From an uncultured Polaribacter sp. (lineage in GTDB: Bacteria; Bacteroidota; Bacteroidia; Flavobacteriales; Flavobacteriaceae): a DNA stretch of 50,845 nucleotides. The position numbers were made by a program, and so were the translations under genes. How positions within the stretch are numbered: the first letter of the stretch is position 1; the number at the start of each line of letters is the position of its first letter. The stretch lies in contig CAJWAC010000008.1 of assembly GCA_913020555.1 (NCBI GenBank), forward strand, positions 1 through 50,845, written 5' to 3'. Below, piece after piece: positions 1 through 7,635 of the stretch. The notes beneath the pieces are model-generated. The model ran no database searches. It was not told where the DNA came from and was given only the letters and a program-made list of their open reading frames with translations.

Positions 1-813
1 ATCATTGTGCTGCGCAATCTCGCCAGTTTCATGCCTTCAGGTCAAGTTACGCACTATTACAACGCAAGCCGTCTTTCAGAATTAACTTTAGGAATCTTTG
101 CTTTTGCCTTAACCACGGCTAGTTTTCCGGAATTGAGTCAGCACACTGCTGCCGAAAACTGGGAGAAAATTCGTAGCACCCTGCGTTTTACCATGTCCAC
201 TACTTTACTGGTTGTCTTACCGGCCAGCGTGGGGTTGGCCATTGCTGCAGAACCGATTGTGTCTATGCTCTATCTGCATGGAGCGTATGCATGGAGCGAC
301 GTTCAAAATACGGCGCTCACGCTGCAGGCTTTTGCATTGAGTATTCCTGCAGTAGCAATGATTCGGTTGCAGACTTCAGTGTTTTTTTCACTTAAAGATA
401 CCCGCACTCCGGTCAAAGTTTCATTGTTCAGTATTTTGCTGACAGGGCTTCTGGGTTGGTGGTGGAGTCAAAGCCTGGAAATATTTGGCCTGGCCCTGGG
501 GCTTGCTGCAGGAACCTGGTTTCAGTGGATTCTGTTGTCGCTCTTTTTGTTCAAGAAATCCGAATTACGTAAAAATTGTTGGCCCCTGCGGTCGTCTTTG
601 CTTTATATGCTGGCTTCAGCAGGAATGGGAGGTTTTGCCTGGTATTACAGAGGATATGGATCATGGGAAAACGGACCTTTTCTTGTTTACAACTGGGTGA
701 TTTTTGGAGGAATACTGCTTGGTTCAGCCTTGCTTTACGGATTATTGCTTTTAGTTTTCAGGGAAGAGCAAGTGCTGAGATTGAAAAACCATATGCTACA
801 AATTAACACCTAA
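1..813 (+). CDS. murJ: Lipid II flippase MurJ, C-terminal part (partial)
   Basis: This is the last ~270 residues of a MurJ/MviN-type polytopic membrane protein; the frame is open to the first base, so the start lies outside the window. MurJ flips lipid II across the inner membrane for peptidoglycan synthesis. Visible features are several hydrophobic segments and the family-like stretches ASFPELSQ and FFSLKDTRTPVK, the latter typical of the loop before the last helices in MurJ. Its stop overlaps the convergent M20 gene by 18 bases. Base composition is clearly richer in GC than the flavobacterial genes from 2.6 kb on, so it probably belongs to another genome or a transferred block. The family call is good; the source organism is not determined (a marine proteobacterium is my guess). 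Confidence 0.8.
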   Translation: MIVLRNLASFMPSGQVTHYYNASRLSELTLGIFAFALTTASFPELSQHTAAENWEKIRSTLRFTMSTTLLVVLPASVGLAIAAEPIVSMLYLHGAYAWSDVQNTALTLQAFALSIPAVAMIRLQTSVFFSLKDTRTPVKVSLFSILLTGLLGWWWSQSLEIFGLALGLAAGTWFQWILLSLFLFKKSELRKNCWPLRSSLLYMLASAGMGGFAWYYRGYGSWENGPFLVYNWVIFGGILLGSALLYGLLLLVFREEQVLRLKNHMLQINT

Positions 814-2067
814 TAATTCCAGCGTTGATGCCGCCATCACTTTGGCTGCCGTAACCATATCATCAATCACTATGTATTCGTCCGGCTGGTGAGCAAGGTC
901 AAGGATGCCTGGACCGTAGGCAATACAGTCATGCAGATGTCCGATGCGGGCAATGTGTTTTTGATCATAGGTACCGGGAGAAATGACATGTTCAGGAGTT
1001 TTGCCCAGGACGCTCTGAATTGCAGAACTTACGGCTTGGACAACCGGGGCATCTGCATCTGTCATGGTTGGTAAAAACTCCATAATATCCTTGATTTGGT
1101 AACGAAAATTAGGACGTGAATCGGCTAGTTCCTTCAACAAGTCTGTGACTTCTGCTTTGACCTCAGTGATATCTTCTTCAATTAAAAAGCGTCGATCCAT
1201 GATAAGCCGACAAGAATCAGCCACACAAGGACTTGGCAAGCCTTCAAAAGATTCGGCTTCACCTCCGTGAACTGCCTGCAGATTCAAAGTGGATCGCCTT
1301 GCTCCTTCTGGAACAACCGGCATTCGTGTTTGTTTTTTGTCCAGTGCAGGAAAAAGCCGTGACTCAATTAGCTCCAAAAATGCACTCATGTGTCGAATGG
1401 CGGAATCGCCGAGAAAAGGCATTGAGCCGTGTGCGATTCGACCGAATGTTTCAACTTCCGCCCACCATGCACCCCGGTGTCCGAGACAGACACGATCAAC
1501 ATTCAAAGGTTCCGGAATAATTACATGATCGACCCGCGGTTTTGAGAAAAACCCTTTTTCTGCCAAAAAGGCAACTCCACCGTATCCTCCGGTTTCTTCA
1601 TCAACAGTTCCGGAAATTTCGATTGCGCCCGGAAAATCAATGCTTTCTTCCAGGATAGCCTCCATGGCAATTACTGCGGATGCTAGTCCGCCCTTCATGT
1701 CGCAGGTGCCGCGCCCATAAATTTTTCCATCACGCACCAGTCCCTCAAAGGGGTCAACCGTCCAACCGCTTCCGGCAACAACTACATCCAGGTGTCCGTT
1801 GAAATGAACACATGGTCCGGAATGTTTGCCTTCAATACGTGCTATCACATTATGACGGGGGTAACGCTCTGTGTCTCCGGGGGTATTATTGGCGCGTTCA
1901 TAAAGCAGTGAAAAACCACTTTTCGCCAAACGGTTTCCCAGTAGTTCCGCGCATAGTAAATAATCCTCTCCCGGAGGATTGATAGTTGGAATACGTACTA
2001 ATTCCTGTGTAAATGAAACCAGTTCTTCACGTTTGGAGTCGATTCTGGCAAACAGTGATTCAATCAT
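796..2067 (-). CDS. M20 family metallohydrolase (ArgE/DapE-like deacylase)
   Basis: A 423-residue M20/ArgE/DapE/ACY1-type hydrolase, a normal full length. The di-metal site is intact: H92 and D94 in GHLDVV, D123 in GRGTCDMKGG, and the E157/E158 pair in TVDEETGG, with a later PEPLN motif and a C-terminal YGPG...AHQPDE stretch carrying the last metal His. Members remove acyl groups from amino acids (acetylornithine, succinyl-diaminopimelate) or hydrolyse related amides; the substrate cannot be read from the sequence. There is no signal peptide, so it is probably cytosolic. The start has an AAAGGG purine stretch ~10 bases upstream, a Shine-Dalgarno-like feature that the flavobacterial genes here lack. 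It is convergent with murJ and shares its GC-richer composition. Confidence 0.85.
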   Translation of the reverse strand: MIESLFARIDSKREELVSFTQELVRIPTINPPGEDYLLCAELLGNRLAKSGFSLLYERANNTPGDTERYPRHNVIARIEGKHSGPCVHFNGHLDVVVAGSGWTVDPFEGLVRDGKIYGRGTCDMKGGLASAVIAMEAILEESIDFPGAIEISGTVDEETGGYGGVAFLAEKGFFSKPRVDHVIIPEPLNVDRVCLGHRGAWWAEVETFGRIAHGSMPFLGDSAIRHMSAFLELIESRLFPALDKKQTRMPVVPEGARRSTLNLQAVHGGEAESFEGLPSPCVADSCRLIMDRRFLIEEDITEVKAEVTDLLKELADSRPNFRYQIKDIMEFLPTMTDADAPVVQAVSSAIQSVLGKTPEHVISPGTYDQKHIARIGHLHDCIAYGPGILDLAHQPDEYIVIDDMVTAAKVMAASTLELLGVNL

Positions 2068-2572
2068 CTATGACCCTTTGATGGAGATTTGTAATCACGA
2101 CATGATAACAATATCAATATCAATAAGACAATCTTCAATTGAAAAGTAAGTAAATGATTTCAGAAACAGGAGAGAAAACCACGGGGATGAACATTGAAAA
2201 CGGCAGACTGTAGATCTCTTGTTAGGAGGTTTAAAAACAAATGACCCAGCAGCCTGATGTTTCCTTTGAACTTCTGGTCAGATTCTTAACAGGCATGCGG
2301 TAAAATTTGGGAAAGCATGAAGGGGGCCCTTTGCTTTTCGGTCAATCTCCCGCAACCATAAAATAATATGTGTGTCTAGTGTGTTATACTATGCCACGAG
2401 ATAATTTTGATTCCTATTAGTAAATTTACGTAGAAAGTAAAGATATATTTGGAAACTTGAGCCCGGTCTTGTTGAGGGTTAGATTTGGAATAGTACTTTT
2501 GGATTCCGGGATTACTAAAAGCTGTACATGGTATGACAAAAGTGAAGAATCGAAAGTATAAAAACAATTTTG
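2068..2572. other. Gene-poor region containing the composition junction
   Basis: About 500 bases with no convincing gene. The left half (to ~2350) still has mixed to GC-rich runs such as GGGGGCCC, like the M20/murJ block. From ~2355 it turns AT-rich and reaches the broken end of the susC-like gene. A 63-residue frame on the minus strand (2567-2376) resembles no known protein to me. I see no inverted-repeat ends, transposase, integrase or tRNA that would mark an insertion. Confidence 0.5.
2241..2303 (+). other. Possible 20-residue ORF behind a strong Shine-Dalgarno
   Basis: An ATG at 2241 lies 11 bases after a perfect AGGAGG (2224-2229) and opens a 20-residue frame (MTQQPDVSFELLVRFLTGMR). The composition is that of the GC-richer left block. 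It may be a tiny gene, the start of a gene broken by the nearby composition junction, or chance. No family is recognised. Confidence 0.2.
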
Positions 2573-4201
2573 CTAGTGAGGCCAGCTTTTTGGAAAATGG
2601 ACTAAAACAACAGGTGTACTAGCAAATGTTGTTGCAAAGCTATTAGGGTCTCTTCTGTTACCAGATGATTTACCAGAACTTTCAAAAGATTGGTAATCGT
2701 ATCCTACTAAAATATCAGTCTTTAACTTCCCGAAATTATTCACATAATTAAGAGTAGCATTTATATTTTCGTTAAGAGATTCAGACGTGCCTTCAGAATC
2801 GTTACCAAATACATTAGTTGTTGATGGCACCGTTAAAGGACTAAAACCAGTTCCATTTGTTTCTGACTTGTCAAAACCGGCAGAAATAGATGCAGTCATT
2901 TCTGGAAGAAAATGTAATTTGTAGTCTATTTTTAAATTACCAAATTGTCTGAATCTGTTATTTCTATTTTCATTTTGAAGTAATGAAGCTACTGGATTTT
3001 GTGTTCCGTTTTGAACAACTCCATTCACTGTATGTTGATAAAAGCCACCAAAAGGAGAACTTGCATCGTATACGGGTTGTGTAGGATCATAACGCAAAGC
3101 AGCATTTATTTGCCCTGCATCAGCATATCTTTCATTTACAAAGGCTCTATTATAAGTTAAGTTTACTTTTAAATGGTCATCAAAAAAAGATGGACTCATT
3201 GCCAAAGAAACATTTGCTCTATCAAACTCAGAAGTAAGTATATTTCCTTCAATTTCAGAGAAATTTACAGAAAGTCTAGTAGGTATAAAACCAAAAATTT
3301 CACCTCTCGCTGAAATGTTATGTTGTGTAGAAACAGAATTTTGCAAAACCTCATCCTGCCAGTTTGTATTTGCGTTACCCAATAAGCCAATATCACTAGG
3401 TCTTCTTTGGCCAATAATATCTCTAAAAGCATTCGCATCAAAAACATTTATTCTATCTTTTATTTCTCCGAATGCAACTTGATAGTCATAATCTAAAGAA
3501 TATTCAGATCTACCTTTTTTAGTGGTTATGATAATAACTCCATTTGCTCCCCTAGAACCATATATTGCAGTGGCAGAAGCATCTTTTAGTACAGAGAAAG
3601 AATCAATATCGTTAGGGTTAATACTATTTAAATCAACTCCTTGAATTGGTAAGCCATCAATAACAATCAATGGATCGTTAGACGCATTTAAAGAAGAACC
3701 ACCACGAATTCTAATTTGAGAACCAGAACCTGGAGCACCGCTTGTTGTAATGTTAACCCCTGCAACTCTACCGCTAATTAAATTCTCAGCAGTTACAATA
3801 TTACCTTTTGTCATGTCTTTCGCAGTGATAGACTCCACAGAACCAGTTGCATCTTTAACTGTAGTGGTTCCGTAACCAACTACAATAATTTCATCTAATT
3901 GTTCTGAAGATTCGCTTAAAAGCACATTTAAATTGAAGTTGGTACCAATAACAACCTCTTTATCTGCATATCCTAAATATTGAAAAAGAAGAATATCGCC
4001 TGCTTTTACTTTTTCTAGTGTAAAGTTTCCGTCGAAGTCTGTTTGAACTCCATTACTAGTCCCCTTAACCAGCACACTAACACCTGGCAAAGGCTCACCC
4101 GATGATTGTTCTTTTACAATACCTTTTACTGTTTGTTGCGCAAACATTGTAAAGGTGGATGATAAAAGAATCCCAATTAATAATAATTTAAATTTTTTCA
4201 T
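2573..4201 (-). pseudogene. susC: SusC-like TonB-dependent outer-membrane receptor, truncated
   Basis: The first 542 residues of a SusC/RagA-type receptor; the family is usually ~950-1050 residues. It has a signal peptide ending ...TMFAQQ, a CarboxypepD_reg-like domain (~24-110: VKGIVKEQSSGEPLPGVSV), and a plug domain with the hallmark VLKDASATAIYGSRGANGV. About a third to a half of the beta-barrel follows. The frame ends shortly after the alanine/threonine-rich stretch FATTFASTPVV, inside the barrel, where the DNA changes character, so the protein could not form a complete barrel. With its SusD partner it would import maltodextrins across the outer membrane; SusD and SusE/F are not present and would be expected beyond the break. 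It diverges from lacI, with a LacI-type operator between them. I read the loss as an assembly join rather than natural decay, since the remaining codons look intact. Confidence 0.85.
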
Positions 4202-4208
4202 GTATAAT

Positions 4209-4247
4209 TTGTTAAATAATAACTGTAAATTTGATTTTGTTTAACAA
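4209..4247 (-). promoter_or_regulatory. Hairpin in the susC leader
   Basis: A perfect 8-bp inverted repeat (TTGTTAAA at 4209-4216 and TTTAACAA at 4240-4247, loop 23 bases) lies just upstream of the susC start. If transcription starts near the -7-like TATATTTA (minus strand, 4275-4268), the hairpin fills most of the ~60-base leader. A role is inference. Confidence 0.35.
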
Positions 4248-4309
4248 TAAATTAATATTCCACCTGATAAATATAGTGATTAGTCCGCTGATTTAAATTT
4301 TTGCAGGGC

Positions 4310-4327
4310 CACGAAAACGGTTTCGTG
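4310..4327. promoter_or_regulatory. LacI-family operator between susC and lacI
   Basis: CACGAAAACGGTTTCGTG is an 18-bp palindrome with a single mismatched pair and the central CpG typical of LacI/PurR-family operators. It sits ~109 bases upstream of susC and ~83 bases before lacI, the expected place for autoregulation and control of the locus. It lies upstream of, not over, the candidate susC -7 box, which would suit activation or looping rather than simple steric repression (inference). Confidence 0.8.
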
Positions 4328-4398
4328 TTAATAACTTTTTTGGTTAAAAATTACGGATTTTATAATTTAAAAGTAAAAAATATCATTCTTTATAAAAA

Positions 4399-5421
4399 AT
4401 GAAGCAAAAAATTACCATTAAGACAATTGCAAAAGAGTTGGGAGTTTCAACATCAACGGTATCTAAGGCTTTAAAAGACAGTCACGAAATTAGTGTTGAA
4501 ACTAAACAGAAAATACAAGCTTATGCAAACCTTTATAACTACAAACCCAATCATTTAGCCTTACAATTACGCAATCAAAAGACTAAAGTAATTGGTGTTA
4601 TTTTACCCAAAATTGTACATCACTTTTTCTCAACAGTAATCATGGGAATAGAAGAAGGAGCCAATGCCAAAGGATACAATATTATGGTATGTTTCTCTAA
4701 CGAATCATATAAAAAAGAAGTAGAAACATTAAAGGTTTTGTCTAACGGAAGTGTAGATGGTATTATTGTTTCAATAGCTAGTGAAACACTTGGTAATAAG
4801 GATTTTAATCATTTTAAAGAGTTGGTTTCTGAAGAGATTCCTTTAGTGCTTTTTGATAGAGTTGTAGATGATATTTTATGTGATAAAGTTGTTGTTGATG
4901 ATGTTGGTGCTGGGTATAAAGCAACCAAACATTTGTTGGATAATAATAGAAAAAAAATAGCTTTAATCACAACCCCTAAACACGTTAATGTAGGTACTTT
5001 AAGAAGGCAGGGATATGAAAAAGCCCTAATTGAAGCATACATTAAAACCGATGAGGATCTTATTGTGGAAATTGATGAAGAGGCTAACATTAAAGAGCAA
5101 ATAGACAAAGCTTTTAAACAAGACATTGACGGAGTTTTCGCAGTAAATGAAATTTATGCTGCAAAAACGATGCGTGTAGCAAAAGAAAATGGGTTAAATG
5201 TACCTGAAGACCTTTCTGTTATTGGTTTTACAGACGGATTGATTTCTGAATATTCGTCGCCTTCAATTACTACAATTGCGCAACACGGGATGACTATGGG
5301 AAGGCAAGCAGTAGAATTATTAATAGAGAGAATAGAAAAAGAATCAGAAAATTTTAAACCAAAAAAAATTGTGATTTCTAGTGATTTAAAATTGCGAGAA
5401 TCTACGAAACCGTCGTCGTAG
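4399..5421 (+). CDS. LacI-family transcriptional regulator of the maltodextrin locus
   Basis: A 340-residue LacI/GalR-type regulator of normal length. The N-terminus holds the helix-turn-helix (ITIKTIAKELGVSTSTVSKAL) and the hinge helix with its DNA-intercalating Leu (NHLALQLRNQ). A periplasmic-binding-protein-like effector domain follows from ~60 (VIGVILPKI ... VIGFTDG). Its position between susC and the maltose operon, and the operator-like sites on both sides, make maltose or a maltodextrin the likely effector, by inference. The last codons (ending ESTKPSS) lie inside an operator-like repeat at 5402-5420, so the C-terminal tail and a binding site share the same DNA. Whether it represses or activates is not shown; the upstream placement of the sites hints at activation. 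Confidence 0.9.
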   Translation: MKQKITIKTIAKELGVSTSTVSKALKDSHEISVETKQKIQAYANLYNYKPNHLALQLRNQKTKVIGVILPKIVHHFFSTVIMGIEEGANAKGYNIMVCFSNESYKKEVETLKVLSNGSVDGIIVSIASETLGNKDFNHFKELVSEEIPLVLFDRVVDDILCDKVVVDDVGAGYKATKHLLDNNRKKIALITTPKHVNVGTLRRQGYEKALIEAYIKTDEDLIVEIDEEANIKEQIDKAFKQDIDGVFAVNEIYAAKTMRVAKENGLNVPEDLSVIGFTDGLISEYSSPSITTIAQHGMTMGRQAVELLIERIEKESENFKPKKIVISSDLKLRESTKPSS

Positions 5422-5461
5422 AAATTTTTAGTTTCCTGAGAACTACGAAACCGTCGTCGTA
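5402..5461. promoter_or_regulatory. Two direct-repeat LacI-like sites, 41 bases apart
   Basis: The same 19-base sequence, CTACGAAACCGTCGTCGTA, occurs at 5402-5420 and 5443-5461. Each has outer arms TACGA/TCGTA in inverted orientation, a central CpG, and the same ACGAAA left half as the palindrome at 4310-4327. The 41-base period is close to four helical turns, so two dimers would sit on the same face of the DNA. The first copy lies in the 3' end of lacI. They precede the transporter promoter by roughly 40 bases. Confidence 0.65.
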
Positions 5462-5501
5462 TTTTTTTTAACTTTTTTTTATCAACTATTTAAAATTTAA
5501 A

Positions 5502-5509
5502 TATATTTG
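5502..5509 (+). promoter_or_regulatory. -7 box of the maltose operon
   Basis: TATATTTG matches the Bacteroidetes -7 consensus TAnnTTTG exactly. No clear -33 TTG is seen at the usual spacing (a T-run is there instead), consistent with an activator-dependent promoter. The start would be near 5514, giving a ~93-base leader. Confidence 0.5.
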
Positions 5510-5524
5510 TTGACATATTAAGAT

Positions 5525-5607
5525 TTATCAATAGATTATATTCCACACTTTTAAATAATTGATAAGTCGAAACACTTATCGTAATATTCATTAATAATAT
5601 TCGATAA
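5525..5607 (+). promoter_or_regulatory. Leader with three overlapping, mutually exclusive hairpins
   Basis: Three inverted repeats form a chain. HP0 pairs TTATCAAT (5525-5532) with ATTGATAA (5558-5565). HP1 pairs GATAAGT (5561-5567) with ACTTATC (5574-5580) around a 6-base loop. HP2 pairs TTATCGTAATATT (5576-5588, one bulged T) with AATATTCGATAA (5596-5607) and ends on the A of the transporter ATG. HP0 shares 5561-5565 with HP1, and HP1 shares 5576-5580 with HP2, so HP0+HP2 excludes HP1. HP2 would bury the start codon. This is the layout of an attenuator or riboswitch-like switch. Seen at the DNA level, it is also four alternating TTATC/GATAA half-sites. Confidence 0.5.
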
Positions 5608-6977
5608 TGGAAAAGCGTAAATTAAGCTTTTGGCAAATCTGGAACATGAGTTTTGGATTTCTAGGAATACAATTTGGATTCGCCCTACAAGGTGGGTTTA
5701 TGTCAAGAATTTTTCAAACTTTAGGAGCAGGTAAAGAAGACATTCCTTTACTTTGGATTGCTGCGCCACTAACAGGATTGCTTGTACAACCTATAATAGG
5801 TTATATGAGTGATAGAACTTGGAGTGTAAAATGGGGTAGAAGAAGACCTTATTTTTTAGTGGGTGCAATTCTAAGTTCAATATCTTTATTTTTTGTTCCT
5901 AATTCTCCTGCACTTTGGGTTGCCGCTGGATTTTTATGGATTTTAGATGCATCTATTAATGTTGCAATGGAACCATTTAGAGCCTTGGTAGCAGATAAAT
6001 TGCCTCAATCTCAACGATCTTATGGTTTTGTAGTTCAAACACTAATCATTGGAATAGGAACTTGGGTTGCAAGTAATTTACCTTGGATGGTTTCTCAATT
6101 TGGTGTTAGTAATGAAGCTGAAATTGGTATTGTCCCGATGTCTGTGAAAGTTGCTTTCGCAATTGGTGCTTTTGTTTTTTTAGCAAGTATTCTTTACACA
6201 GTTTTTACAACTGATGAATATCCACCAGAAGATATTGAGGAGTTTAAAAAAGAAAAGGCAAAGAAAAATAATTTTATTCCAGATATTTTAAACAATATTG
6301 GAAGTATGCCAACTACAATGAAAAAATTAGGAGTTATCCAGTTTTTCTCTTGGTTTGCATTTTTCACAATGTGGAGTTTAGCGAATCCAGCCCTAACAGA
6401 GCATGTTTACCAAACTCCAGCTCCAATTGAATCTGCCTATAATATGACTGACAATATTCAAGCGGAAGCTTTTAAGTTAGCGAATACCCAATTTCAAGAA
6501 TCATCTAATTTAGTAGGTTCTGCCATGGGTATTTACGGTTTGTCATCAATGGCATTTGCGTTATTACTTACTTTATACACATCTAAAAGAAATATCAATA
6601 GAAAATATGTACACATGGTTTCTTTGATGTTAGGAGGTATAGGGTTTTTGTATATGAATTATGCTTCACCAGAAACTTTAATCTACAGTTTTATATTAAT
6701 TGGTTTTGCTTGGGGAAGTATTTTATCTATGCCTTATGCCATGTTATCTAGTTCTGTAGATCCAAAAAAAATGGGTGTAATTATGGGTATTTTTAACATG
6801 TTTATTGTAATTCCACAAATTATTGCTGCATTGGGTGGTATTAATTATGTTTCTAACTTATTAGGAGAAGCAGCTATTAATGCTATGACAGTAGCCGGAA
6901 TTAGTTTAGTTATTGCAGGTTTGTGTAATTTTCTAATTACCAATAAAAATGCAATTAGTTATCAAGAAGAAAATTAA
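5607..6977 (+). CDS. MFS sugar transporter (maltose/sucrose:cation symporter type)
   Basis: A 456-residue major facilitator with about twelve hydrophobic segments. The signature WGRRRPYFLVGA near residue 77 and SDRTWSVKWGRRRPY are typical of the SUT/SLC45-like and glycoside-cation symporter families. It should carry maltose or a short maltodextrin across the inner membrane, which fits the cytosolic maltose phosphorylase two genes downstream. It is the first gene of a tight operon, with 3 bases to pgmB and then 1 base to the GH65 gene. Its start codon is inside hairpin HP2 of the leader, and operator-like repeats lie upstream, so it is likely the main control point of the operon. The exact sugar is inferred from the neighbours. 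Confidence 0.85.
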   Translation: MEKRKLSFWQIWNMSFGFLGIQFGFALQGGFMSRIFQTLGAGKEDIPLLWIAAPLTGLLVQPIIGYMSDRTWSVKWGRRRPYFLVGAILSSISLFFVPNSPALWVAAGFLWILDASINVAMEPFRALVADKLPQSQRSYGFVVQTLIIGIGTWVASNLPWMVSQFGVSNEAEIGIVPMSVKVAFAIGAFVFLASILYTVFTTDEYPPEDIEEFKKEKAKKNNFIPDILNNIGSMPTTMKKLGVIQFFSWFAFFTMWSLANPALTEHVYQTPAPIESAYNMTDNIQAEAFKLANTQFQESSNLVGSAMGIYGLSSMAFALLLTLYTSKRNINRKYVHMVSLMLGGIGFLYMNYASPETLIYSFILIGFAWGSILSMPYAMLSSSVDPKKMGVIMGIFNMFIVIPQIIAALGGINYVSNLLGEAAINAMTVAGISLVIAGLCNFLITNKNAISYQEEN

Positions 6978-6980
6978 AAG

Positions 6981-7634
6981 ATGAAAAAAGGATTTATATT
7001 CGATTTGGATGGTGTTATTGTAGACACAGCCAAATACCATTATTTAGCTTGGAAAAAGTTAGCCAATGAATTAGGTTTCGAATTTACCCAAGAACAAAAC
7101 GAATTATTTAAAGGTGTAAGTAGAAAACGCTGTTTAGAGATTTTGTTAGCTATTGGAAAAATAGAAGCAACACAAGAACAATTTGATACTTGGATGATTG
7201 AGAAAAATCTTGATTATTTAGAGTTTATAAAAAATATGGATGAATCAGAAATTCTTCCAGACGTTCCTAAAGTATTAGAATTTTTAAAAGAAAGAAACAT
7301 TCCAATTGCTTTAGGTTCAGCAAGTAAAAATGCACAACCTATTTTAGAAAAAGTTGGTTTGTTATCTTATTTTGATACTATAGTGGATGGGAATAATGTA
7401 ACAAAGGCAAAACCAGATCCAGAGGTTTTCTTGTTAGCAGCAAAACAATTGGGGGTTGATGCAAACAATTGTGTGGTTTTTGAAGATGCTGTTGCGGGTA
7501 TACAAGCCGCAAATGCAGCACAAATGACGAGTATTGGTATTGGAGATAAAAATGTATTAAATGAAGCGCAATTCAATTTTACAGATTTTACACAAATCAG
7601 TACCGATTTTATTAAAAATTTAATAGAAAATTAA
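6981..7634 (+). CDS. pgmB: Beta-phosphoglucomutase (HAD superfamily)
   Basis: A 217-residue HAD phosphatase-fold enzyme of the PgmB type. Residues D8 (nucleophile) and D10 (acid/base) lie in FIFDLDGVIVDT, followed by the helical cap, the GSASKN motif, and the KPDPEVF and FEDAVAGIQAA motifs that bind phosphate and Mg. It interconverts beta-glucose-1-phosphate and glucose-6-phosphate in the cytosol. It lies directly before the GH65 phosphorylase whose product it uses, an arrangement known from maltose operons in Bacteroidetes and Lactobacillales. Start chosen at the only good ATG, 3 bases after the transporter stop. Confidence 0.92.
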   Translation: MKKGFIFDLDGVIVDTAKYHYLAWKKLANELGFEFTQEQNELFKGVSRKRCLEILLAIGKIEATQEQFDTWMIEKNLDYLEFIKNMDESEILPDVPKVLEFLKERNIPIALGSASKNAQPILEKVGLLSYFDTIVDGNNVTKAKPDPEVFLLAAKQLGVDANNCVVFEDAVAGIQAANAAQMTSIGIGDKNVLNEAQFNFTDFTQISTDFIKNLIEN

Positions 7635-7635
7635 A

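Noticed and set aside
2376..2567. 63-residue minus-strand frame beside the susC break
   Set aside because: No recognisable domain, odd composition, and it lies in the junction region; probably chance.
2573..4201. susC read as a natural pseudogene by frameshift or stop
   Set aside because: The remaining codons show no frameshift or internal stop; loss coincides with the composition change, so a join is more likely. It is listed as a pseudogene type only because it is broken in this sequence.
4809..5126. 105-residue antisense frame inside the LacI-family gene
   Set aside because: Shadow of the AT-rich coding strand; Ser/Leu-rich with no domain.
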